From assembly GCA_021772975.1 (NCBI GenBank), contig JAJFKY010000022.1, positions 310,001-374,000 on the forward strand: DNA of 64,000 bases, written 5' to 3'. Of the stretch, positions 44,167-51,398 are shown in pieces (the first letter of the stretch is position 1; each line of letters begins with the position of its first letter). This stretch comes from Gammaproteobacteria bacterium (GTDB lineage: Bacteria; Pseudomonadota; Gammaproteobacteria; Xanthomonadales; Wenzhouxiangellaceae). Under the pieces are notes generated by a model. The model was not told the origin of the DNA and searched no databases. It saw only the letters and a program-made list of their open reading frames with translations. A program made the translations under genes and the position numbers.

Positions 44167-44297
44167 CTATATAGCCAACAAGATTCGAATGACTTGCTGG
44201 GCCAAAACTGCCGCCACCAGTGCCCAGGTGAAACTGAAAAATGTACCGATAAGAATATACTCAGCCAATTTACGTTGCTTAGGCGCGGAATCATTGG
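44167..44297 (-). pseudogene. 3' fragment of a membrane protein gene
   Basis: The minus strand reads PKQRKLAEYILIGTFF then SFTWALVAAVLAQQVIRIL and a TAG at 44167. This is a coherent C-terminal membrane helix and tail, but there is no start codon; the reading breaks at the first copy of the 22-bp direct repeat. I do not recognise the family. With the repeats, it is the content of the 475-bp gap at 44032-44506. Confidence 0.55.
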
Positions 44298-44487
44298 GTG
44301 TCCATACTCTGATACTATCAAGCGGTTTCAATGCTGCTTATTGTATTTCCTGACGGATTCAATTCGGGCTGTAAGAATCATGGGTGTCCATACTCTGTTC
44401 TGTCTCAATTTAGGCCGGAAAAATCATGGGTGTCCATACTCTGCTGCTCTGCTGCTGTCCGGAAAAATCATGGGTGTCCATACTCTG
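44289..44487. repeat. Four direct copies of a 22-bp repeat at about 44-bp period
   Basis: The core AATCATGGGTGTCCATACTC (then TG) occurs at 44376, 44422 and 44466 without mismatch, and at 44289 with one extra T (ATCATTGGG). Spacings are 87, 46 and 44 bp. The spacers partly resemble each other (CTGTC, CCGGAAAA), unlike CRISPR spacers. The core contains ATGG-GTGT-CCAT, an interrupted palindrome. Confidence 0.85.
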
Positions 44488-44506
44488 ATGCTGTCCTTAT
44501 ATACCC

Positions 44507-45154
44507 TTATCCGACGGGTCCAGAGCTGCAGTTCCGAAGAATAATATCCGTCATAACAGCTTCTCTGTCCGGCTTGTTCATGGACTGCAAAAAAGCCATC
44601 CGTCCGGCTATCAGCAAATCCGCCAAACCATGCACGATGGCCCAGGCCGCCATCACATCCGTCATTGCAACTGGGTCAGTGTGAGGGTCGATGTGGGCAA
44701 TAGCCTGAATATCTTTGACCAGTTTATCGAACGCGGCAGCCGAGGCATCGGCAAGTACCGGGTCTTTTTTGTCGGGTTTTTGCGAGGAAAACATCAAACG
44801 GAACAACGCCGGATTGGCCATCGCAAAATCCACGTAACCCAGTCCCGAGGCGGCCAGTTGCGCACGCGGCTCGCGCGGAGCACTTCGCTGGCGTTTTTCC
44901 TGGGTGTCCACGAAGCGCTGGAAGCCAATCGTGGCAAGCGCGGTGAGCAGGCCCTGTGCGTCATTGAAATGATGCGCCGGCGCGGCGTGGCTGACTCCGG
45001 CCCGCTTGGCGACGCCGCGCAGCGAAAAGGCCTCGATGCCCTTGCTGGCAAGCTCCGCTTCGGCCGCATCCAGCAGCGCGGCCCGCAGGTCTCCATGGTG
45101 ATAATTTGTTTTTCTGGCACCAGCGCCGTGCGCGCCGGTTTTGATGTTGTCCAT
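44507..45154 (-). CDS. TetR/AcrR family repressor
   Basis: A 215-residue regulator. The helix-turn-helix is LDAAEAELASKGIEAFSLRG followed by VAKRAGVSHAAPAHHFNDAQ; the C-terminal ligand domain (about 80-210) includes GYVDFAMANPALFRLMFSSQ, typical of the TetR_C_33/WHG type. It is divergent from the ABA4-like gene; the 105-bp shared region contains palindromes of the form TTGAC-N3-GTCAA which probably are its operators. Ligand unknown. Confidence 0.9.
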   Translation of the reverse strand: MDNIKTGAHGAGARKTNYHHGDLRAALLDAAEAELASKGIEAFSLRGVAKRAGVSHAAPAHHFNDAQGLLTALATIGFQRFVDTQEKRQRSAPREPRAQLAASGLGYVDFAMANPALFRLMFSSQKPDKKDPVLADASAAAFDKLVKDIQAIAHIDPHTDPVAMTDVMAAWAIVHGLADLLIAGRMAFLQSMNKPDREAVMTDIILRNCSSGPVG

Positions 45155-45175
45155 AGCTCATCATAAGCAGCCGCC

Positions 45176-45246
45176 TTGACACTGTCAAAATTGATCTTGA
45201 CATTGTCAAGAAAATAACTGATATTGCTATCCTGACAGTGACAAGA
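45176..45246. promoter_or_regulatory. Probable TetR operators in the divergent promoter
   Basis: TTGAC-ACT-GTCAA (45176-45188) and CTTGAC-ATT-GTCAAG (45196-45210) are perfect palindromes with centres 21 bp apart, two helical turns, fitting a regulator dimer pair on one DNA face. A third, imperfect set of TGAC boxes (45233-45250) sits just before the ribosome site (AGGA) of the ABA4-like gene. Confidence 0.65.
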
Positions 45247-45259
45247 TGACAGGAAAACC

Positions 45260-45697
45260 ATGTCTAACGAACAACTATTCTCATTGGCAACCAGCACCGC
45301 CATGCTCGGCTGGCTGGTGCTATTGATCTCACCCTTGGTTCCGCGTTGGGCCGAGTGGATTTCCGGGCGGATCATTCCCGTTACACTGGCGGTGTTATAC
45401 AGCGCGCTGATCCTGGTGTCGTGGTCATCCGCCGAAGGCGGCTTCGGCAGCCTGAGCGAGGTCATGACACTGTTTACTCAAGCGGAAGTTGTGCTGGCCG
45501 GCTGGCTGCACTATCTGGCTTTTGATCTGTTTATCGGCGCTTGGGAATGCCGTACAGCCAGAACGGAAGGCATTCGGTTCTGGCTGGTTATTCCCTGTCT
45601 TGTGTTGACCTTCCTGTTCGGTCCAGCGGGGTTGCTGGCTTTTATGACGCTCCGAATGATCAACCAGCTGAACTCGACTGCGCGACCTGCGGCTTGA
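45260..45697 (+). CDS. ABA4-like (DUF4281) membrane protein
   Basis: A 145-residue protein with four membrane helices. The ABA4-like hallmark is HYLAFDLFIGAWECRTAR followed by FWLVIPCLVLTFLFGPAGLL. In plants ABA4 acts in neoxanthin formation; bacterial homologues have no firm role and could affect carotenoids or lipids. AGGA lies 6 nt upstream. The gene is divergent from and probably repressed by the TetR regulator, and it is followed after 13 bp by another membrane protein gene. Confidence 0.85.
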   Translation: MSNEQLFSLATSTAMLGWLVLLISPLVPRWAEWISGRIIPVTLAVLYSALILVSWSSAEGGFGSLSEVMTLFTQAEVVLAGWLHYLAFDLFIGAWECRTARTEGIRFWLVIPCLVLTFLFGPAGLLAFMTLRMINQLNSTARPAA

Positions 45698-45710
45698 AGC
45701 AATTCGGAGA

Positions 45711-46565
45711 TTGAACATAATCGACACCCTCGCCAATCCGGCCGGCCGACGCCGATTCATAAGCCTGTTGCCGGAATTATTCCAGCGCGAACCGGCATTT
45801 ACCTCGGCGGCGCTGTTGCTGTTCGCCCTGCTGCTGCCGACACTGGCTGCCATGGCCATCGATACCCGTACCGTGCTGGGCGAAAACGTCTGGATCAAGC
45901 CATTAAAATTTGAGCTGGCGCTGGGCTTATACCTCGTTACCCTGGCCTGGTTTGCCGACTGGTTGCCACCCGGCATGACGAAAAAAACGGCTTACCGAAT
46001 CTATAGCCACGTAATAGTGGTTTGTGTCCTGGCCGAAGTGGCCTGGGTAGGCGGTGCGGCCATGCTGGGCACGCTATCGCATTTTAATTTCACCACATCA
46101 TTGACCATTATGATTTATAAAATGATGGGTGTGTTTGCGGTAACGCTGACCAGTGCCGCGCTTGTTTATGCCGTCCAGATCGCACGCAACAAAACGCTTC
46201 GGCTGCAACCCGCCCTCAAGCTGGCTATTGTTTGCGGGCTGGCGATCACCTTTGTATCCACGGTCATGGTAGCCAGCTATCTGGCCAGCAATGGCGGCCA
46301 CTTGGTAGGCGGCTCAGCCACCAAAGCCGGCGGGTTTCCGATCATGGGCTGGTCGCGTGATGGCGGCGACCTCAGAGTAACCCACTTCTTCGCCACTCAT
46401 GCGCTGCACTTTATTCCGATCTTTGGTTATCTAATCGCAACCACAAGACACAACGGCAGCGGGCGGCTTTGGGTTGCGGTTTTCAGTGCCGGCTATATTG
46501 GCCTGATTGCCTATACTTTTGTACAGGCAATCAACGGGCAACCATTCCTGCAATTGACTGGATAA
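45711..46565 (+). CDS. Polytopic membrane protein of unknown function
   Basis: A 284-residue protein with about seven membrane helices: 30-50, 65-82, 99-120, 132-155, 168-190, 222-240 and 250-272. Conserved-looking charged loops include NVWIKPLKFELALGLYL and LRVTHFFATHALHFIPIFGY, where the three His in membrane regions could bind metal or haem. The start is TTG 45711, close to a GGAGA; the true start is uncertain. It follows the ABA4-like gene by 13 bp and should share its TetR control. I do not recognise the family. Confidence 0.7.
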   Translation: MNIIDTLANPAGRRRFISLLPELFQREPAFTSAALLLFALLLPTLAAMAIDTRTVLGENVWIKPLKFELALGLYLVTLAWFADWLPPGMTKKTAYRIYSHVIVVCVLAEVAWVGGAAMLGTLSHFNFTTSLTIMIYKMMGVFAVTLTSAALVYAVQIARNKTLRLQPALKLAIVCGLAITFVSTVMVASYLASNGGHLVGGSATKAGGFPIMGWSRDGGDLRVTHFFATHALHFIPIFGYLIATTRHNGSGRLWVAVFSAGYIGLIAYTFVQAINGQPFLQLTG

Positions 46566-46873
46566 CCGGCTCCCTGGCATTGCTATGATATTTGTTGATA
46601 TTGATTTAGGGTAGTTAGGCTGGGTTAACCAGAATTGTGGGTATCAATATTTGCAGCTAGGAATACGATTCAAAATACGCCTAATCACTATCCCGATAAC
46701 ACGCTTTGTTTCCACTGTGCCGGACGCGCGGCTCGACGGGCTGGTTAGAGCCTGACCTTAATTACCGAACTGACCATCAATGTAAGGCAAAAAAACAGGC
46801 CACCTGTTACCAGATGGCCTGCCGTTTTTGCCTGGCCGGATATTATCCGGCTGCCTCAGTTCAGCATAATGCT
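46566..46873. other. Intergenic stretch, 308 bp
   Basis: It contains the terminator of the nuclease gene at 46787-46831 and a short palindrome (GGTTAACC near 46623). I see no gene, tRNA or repeat in the remainder. Confidence 0.6.
46787..46831 (-). terminator. Intrinsic terminator of the nuclease gene
   Basis: A long stem (GCAAAAAAACAGGCCA with TGGCCTGCCGTTTTTGC) with about 12 bases in the loop. On the minus strand it ends in GGCCTGTTTTTTTGCC, placing a seven-T tract after the stem, 43 bp past the stop codon. Confidence 0.75.
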
Positions 46874-49800
46874 TTATTCAAAGCCATCGCCAAAAATAAA
46901 GTCTTCATCCTCAAAGCTGACCGTGCGTGGGGAACCGTTGCTGATATCGGTGTCCGGCACGCCGTCACCGCTCAGATCAAACTGACCCGATACCGTTACG
47001 CTTTCTATCACGGTGTTGGTCAGGGTGGTGGTGAACTGGCCGTTCATGTCGGTGACGCCGGTGGTTTGGCCCAGCATGGCGCTGTCGGTCACCGCCAGGC
47101 TCACCGCCACGCCCGGGATCGGCATGCCGCCGGCGTTGACCAGTTGCAGCATGACCTGAACCGAATCAATGCCATCGGCCAGCGCGAAGCTGCGATCCAC
47201 GGCCAGCATGGTTGCTGGATTGCTGGCATCGACAATGCCCGGACCCAGATTCAGCGCAACCACTATCGCATCATGATCGGATGCACGGAAAGCATCGGGT
47301 TGATAGAAATCCGCCGGTTTAATCAGACCACCGGCCAGATTTTCTTCGTTGTAATTAAAACCAGGCAGTTCATCGGCATTGATGTGCCAGTGCACCGTGT
47401 CCAGCACCTGCGCCGCCAGCTCCGGCGTGGCGATGGCGTAGTCGAGGGTGCCGGCCTGGCCGAAGAACTGGAATGAATAGGCGTCTGGGCCTTCAAACTC
47501 ACTGCCCAGATTCAGCAAACCGCCGTCGGCGATGGCGCGGATGGGGTCTTCCATGGCATAGGCGTTCAGATCACCCAGGATCAGAAAATCCGGATCACCG
47601 CTGCTGGTCGGATCGGTGTTGATCCAGTCCGCCAGTGCCAGCGCGGCCTGACGGCGGGTCTCATTGAAACAGGCCTGGCCGTCACCCTGGTCGGCATCCA
47701 GACCGGTGGCACCGCCACAGCCCTTGGATTTGAGGTGGTTGATAACGACCGTGAACACCTCGCCATCGTTATCCATAAAGCTCTGGGCCGGAGCGGGCCG
47801 GTTCAGATTGCTGTCAAAGCGCGGGTCCACCGCGGAATCCAGCAGCGCGAAGGTACCCATCGGTGTTACTGCTGCCGGGGTATAAATGATGCCGACCTTG
47901 ATCACATCGCTGCCGATGGTGCCGGTATCGATGAAGTCCCAGGCACCCGCGCCGGCCACCGCGTTGAGCGCATCCACCAGCCCCTGCAGTGACGCAGACG
48001 CGTTATTCTCCAGCTCAACCAGACCGACCAGTTGCGCGTCCAGACCAAGAATGGCCGCAACAATCTTATCGGTCTGCCGGGTCAGCTCGGACGCACTGTC
48101 CGCCCCCCGGCAGCCCTGGTTACTGGCGGGTCCGCAGATGCTGCCCGCATTGTCCAGCGTGGTGAAAAAATTCAGCACGTTAAACGATGCCACCGTCAGG
48201 ATGCTGTCTGCCAGTTCCGGCATGTTCTGACGGGGATTGGCGTTTTCGTCAAATGTAAATGCCTGGGTGGGCTGCACCCGGTAATCACCAAAGGCAAATG
48301 ATAGGACGCCGTGTAAATCGGTGACCTGATAACCGTTGCGCACCGGATTGCCGGCATTGATAGGGTTCAGATCATCGCGTCCTACTACAAATGGCATCAC
48401 ATTGCTGCCGTCGCGGCCATCATCCAGCACGATCATGTTCAAATCGTTGAGCGCCTGCTGATTATTGGCTGCCGCGCCGGGTAAAACCTGATTGGTTGGT
48501 TGAATAATACGGCCGTTAGACAACGTCACTTCACCGAAACGCACCACATTAAACTGATCAGAAACGGTCAAGGTCTGCGGCAGGATGACCGCCATGCCCT
48601 CAACGCTTTCCAGCTCCAGCTCATCGCTGATCGGCAGACTGATCATGGCCGGCGTAGCTGTCAGCAAGCCACGTCCACTGTCGCTGCAGAGTGCTATACC
48701 GGTGACACCGGTGATCCTGGTAAAGCCGAAGGATTCCTCCACGCTGCCGCGTACCCGAAGCTGGTCACCGACGCTGATGGTGAGCATATTGTCGGGCGCA
48801 AACACAAAGATGCCCTCCGAGGTCAAAGTGTCCATATCGGCATCGGTGTCCTCTTCCTGAACAAAGTAGCCGTTCAACTCACCTGCTACGCCATTCTGGA
48901 AATCACCGACAACCACGCCTTCGATTTCCACCTCGTTACCGACCTGCGGGGAAGTAAAGCCATTGCCCTGCACCGCACTGATCAGTGTCGCAGGGGCACC
49001 GCATGTCACCGGCAGGTCGGATGATTCAACCTCGTCATTTTCGGTGCCCGGGGTATTGAAAGCTTCACCGAGTTCCGGCGTCCCCGGATCCAATGCCGGA
49101 ATACCTGCGCCGTCAAAATCATTGCGCAACCAATCGGCCACATTATCGGTGTCGGCGCCATTCGGGATGCGGGATGCGCCCCCGACCGTGCTGGAACCGC
49201 CGTCAAAATCCGGCGTCAGCGTAACTACTGCATAGGTGACATCTCCGGCGCCGGCATCCGTGACCGCGATATCATCCACTACCCGGGTCCAGGGCGTGCT
49301 ATCCAGAACCCCGTCGTCATTGGTATCCAGATCATCTCCCGGCATGCCGGTAAAGTTTTCCACCAGCAGCAATGACTGCGTGGTGTTGCTCAGCACACTG
49401 TCCAGAAACGCCGTTACAAACAAACCATTAGAATCGCTAGAGCCGACCGCCAGTACATTCAGAATCTGACCTCTGAGCGTGCCGCCGGCATCATTGTCAC
49501 CACTCAGCTGAAGCACGCTGTAGGCGCTGTAATCGGTGTCCGGGGTGCCCTCGATTTCAACGTACTCATTGGTATCGTCACCGATATGATTGGCAACAAA
49601 CTCATTGATAACCGGATCAACCGCAACCGGTGTTCCATCCGCGGTAATCACCACGTCATCAAAAGCTACATCTTCATCGCCATCGTCCAGAAAGCTGACG
49701 GTGACACGCAAATCCAGATTGTTACCGCTGCCCGCAATCGTGGCCATAAAGGTGGTCGGTGTTTCGGTTAGCGCAGCGCCATCACCCAAACCGTCAAAAT

Positions 49801-50290
49801 CAGTATCCTGGGCTGGCTCGCTGTTAAATCCGGTAGTCATCGATTCGAATGCCAGCAAATCCTGAAATCCGCCGCCATCGATCTGATACTGGAATATCAC
49901 CGAGCTGTCCGAATCCCAGTCTTCATTGCCATCACTGGAATCATCTTCGGCAATCAGCACCGATAACTCGATATTACTAAGCCCTGCAATCGCCAGATTG
50001 GTCCAGTCCATAACAATGCTGGTGGCAGCGGCCCCGGTAACACCGTTGGTATCCTGAGCGGCAAAAAAATCGCCATCAAAGCCAACAAAGCTGGGAGCGA
50101 TGTCAGAGCTGTCAGTCAAGCGGTAGTAATCGCTGGTCTCACCGGCCGACTCCAGCATCGGCGTGGCGGTAAACTGGCTTTGATCGTCGAAGGGTTCATC
50201 CAGGACTGTCACCTGGGCATTGGCTGACAGGGGCAAAAACACCCCCAGAGAAAAAATCGCAAACAAAGAGTATCGGATCATTGATGGCAT
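46874..50290 (-). CDS. ExeM/NucH family extracellular nuclease, multidomain
   Basis: A 1138-residue protein starting at ATG 50290 (MPSMIRYSLFAIFSLGVFL); the longer frame to 50461 lacks a signal peptide. Domains: signal (about 1-24), a beta-sandwich domain, a lamin-tail domain (PVINEFVANHIGDDTNEYVE) near 235, an OB-fold (LISAVQGNGF, VVVGDFQNG) near 440, then an endonuclease/exonuclease/phosphatase domain with VASFNVLNFF, GLVELENNAS, VVINHLKSKG, FLILGDLNAY and ASDHDAIVVA. An Ig-like (Big_1) C-terminal domain and the tail DEDFIFGDGFE follow. The family degrades extracellular DNA for nutrients or in biofilm. It is monocistronic with its own terminator. Confidence 0.9.
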   Translation of the reverse strand: MPSMIRYSLFAIFSLGVFLPLSANAQVTVLDEPFDDQSQFTATPMLESAGETSDYYRLTDSSDIAPSFVGFDGDFFAAQDTNGVTGAAATSIVMDWTNLAIAGLSNIELSVLIAEDDSSDGNEDWDSDSSVIFQYQIDGGGFQDLLAFESMTTGFNSEPAQDTDFDGLGDGAALTETPTTFMATIAGSGNNLDLRVTVSFLDDGDEDVAFDDVVITADGTPVAVDPVINEFVANHIGDDTNEYVEIEGTPDTDYSAYSVLQLSGDNDAGGTLRGQILNVLAVGSSDSNGLFVTAFLDSVLSNTTQSLLLVENFTGMPGDDLDTNDDGVLDSTPWTRVVDDIAVTDAGAGDVTYAVVTLTPDFDGGSSTVGGASRIPNGADTDNVADWLRNDFDGAGIPALDPGTPELGEAFNTPGTENDEVESSDLPVTCGAPATLISAVQGNGFTSPQVGNEVEIEGVVVGDFQNGVAGELNGYFVQEEDTDADMDTLTSEGIFVFAPDNMLTISVGDQLRVRGSVEESFGFTRITGVTGIALCSDSGRGLLTATPAMISLPISDELELESVEGMAVILPQTLTVSDQFNVVRFGEVTLSNGRIIQPTNQVLPGAAANNQQALNDLNMIVLDDGRDGSNVMPFVVGRDDLNPINAGNPVRNGYQVTDLHGVLSFAFGDYRVQPTQAFTFDENANPRQNMPELADSILTVASFNVLNFFTTLDNAGSICGPASNQGCRGADSASELTRQTDKIVAAILGLDAQLVGLVELENNASASLQGLVDALNAVAGAGAWDFIDTGTIGSDVIKVGIIYTPAAVTPMGTFALLDSAVDPRFDSNLNRPAPAQSFMDNDGEVFTVVINHLKSKGCGGATGLDADQGDGQACFNETRRQAALALADWINTDPTSSGDPDFLILGDLNAYAMEDPIRAIADGGLLNLGSEFEGPDAYSFQFFGQAGTLDYAIATPELAAQVLDTVHWHINADELPGFNYNEENLAGGLIKPADFYQPDAFRASDHDAIVVALNLGPGIVDASNPATMLAVDRSFALADGIDSVQVMLQLVNAGGMPIPGVAVSLAVTDSAMLGQTTGVTDMNGQFTTTLTNTVIESVTVSGQFDLSGDGVPDTDISNGSPRTVSFEDEDFIFGDGFE

Positions 50291-50460
50291 GGTCACGGCT
50301 CGATTCGGGTGGTTGATAGTAATGAAAGCAAGGCACTGTCCGTCCCTGCGATCGTGCTGACCGGGCATTTTACAACCACCATATGACAAAGTGGTTGCAG
50401 GTTGATACGTGGTTCCGATTCCGAGCTTACCGGACCGCTCGAACGACCAGCCAGCGGGCA

Positions 50461-50487
50461 TAAAAAAGGCCCGCTCTGGCGGGCCTT
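50461..50487 (-). terminator. Intrinsic terminator of the DUF4282 gene
   Basis: AAGGCCCGC-CAGA-GCGGGCCTTTTTTAT on the minus strand: a perfect 9-bp stem with four-base loop and a T run, 19 bp after the stop codon. Confidence 0.9.
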
Positions 50488-50505
50488 ATACAACCTGGCT
50501 GCAGC

Positions 50506-50772
50506 CTACAGTTTGCCGCGCTCGTTGATTTCTTTCAGGGATTGATAAATCTTGAACATCACGATCAGCAGTTCGCAATATATCCTGACTACCAGCGGAC
50601 CCAGCACTATCCATACCAGGCCCATAAAGGTTGCGGTACCGCCCTGGAATACCATCCCGATACCACCCAGCACGGCGCCAACAACACCGATGTAGTAAAT
50701 AATCTTAATAATCGACGGTGTGATCATATCGTCGAAAGTCAGCAGCTTGGTAAAGAAATTTTGCTCAGACAT
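50506..50772 (-). CDS. DUF4282 small membrane protein
   Basis: An 88-residue protein from ATG 50772 (MSEQNFFTKLLTFDDMITP); the longer frame to 50859 is not plausible. Two membrane helices are near 20-41 (IIKIIYYIGVVGAVLGGIGM) and 48-75 (FMGLVWIVLGPLVVRIYCEL), with FDDMITP before and RIYCELLIVMFKIYQSL at the second, the typical DUF4282 layout. The role is unknown. It is followed by a strong terminator and lies 99 bp downstream of the exbD gene, perhaps in the same transcript. Confidence 0.88.
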   Translation of the reverse strand: MSEQNFFTKLLTFDDMITPSIIKIIYYIGVVGAVLGGIGMVFQGGTATFMGLVWIVLGPLVVRIYCELLIVMFKIYQSLKEINERGKL

Positions 50773-50871
50773 TTTAATACCCCGAAGGTTTAGCCCTGTA
50801 ATCGGGCCTTGGTTAATGGCATAACTGCCGGGAATCGCCGGTTTCGGAAAAACCGGCATTGATACTTGTGG

Positions 50872-51279
50872 TTAACCCTGCGTGGTGGCGACGCTGACGG
50901 CTGTGATCCCGACAATATTGGCCGCGTCGAGCACCGTTACCAGCGCATCGGTTTCCGAATCAGGATGCGCGGCGATAATCAATGGCGCATCGGGACGGAT
51001 GGCATTTTCGCGCTCCAGATTGGCACGCATGGCGGCCAGATCCACTTCGCGGTCGTTGATGGTAATCACACTGGTATGGCTGATCTTGACCACGATCGGC
51101 AGGTTGTCCAGATCCGGCGGCGGCGGTTCCGAGGTTTTCTGCGGCCGGGAAATATCCAGCCCCCGCTCTTTCACGAACGAAGTGGTAACGATGAAGAAAA
51201 TCAACATGATAAACACGATGTCGAGCATCGGGGTGATGTTAATCTCGGCCTCGTCTTCGGCGCGATGGCGTCTTTTCAT
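50872..51279 (-). CDS. exbD: ExbD/TolR family biopolymer transport protein
   Basis: A 135-residue protein: a short cytoplasmic N-terminus (MKRRHRAEDEAEINITPMLD), one membrane helix with the proton-pathway Asp in MLDIVFIMLIFFIVTTSF, and a periplasmic domain ending GITAVSVATTQG. ExbD works with ExbB to energise TonB, or TolR with TolQ. Neither exbB/tolQ nor tonB is in the neighbourhood, so the partner must be encoded elsewhere. It is separated from glmS by 119 bp in which I see no signal. Confidence 0.9.
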   Translation of the reverse strand: MKRRHRAEDEAEINITPMLDIVFIMLIFFIVTTSFVKERGLDISRPQKTSEPPPPDLDNLPIVVKISHTSVITINDREVDLAAMRANLERENAIRPDAPLIIAAHPDSETDALVTVLDAANIVGITAVSVATTQG

Positions 51280-51398
51280 AAATTATTCCTGTCGATTAGC
51301 TGATCAATCAGCCCTGCAATACCAATAGATTACTCGACTGTGAACGATTTCGCCAGAACCGGCTGAGACACTAACCACAACCACCACACCGGCCGCTG

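Noticed and set aside
44289-44487. CRISPR-like array
   Set aside because: Repeats are 22 bp but spacers share sequence, intervals vary and no cas gene is present.
44194-44684. Plus-strand frames with repeated NHGCPYS peptides
   Set aside because: They are translations of the direct repeats and run into the antisense of the TetR gene.
46706-47476. 256-codon plus-strand open frame
   Set aside because: It is antisense to the C-terminal coding region of the nuclease and crosses its terminator; composition is His/Gln/Arg-rich as expected of a shadow.
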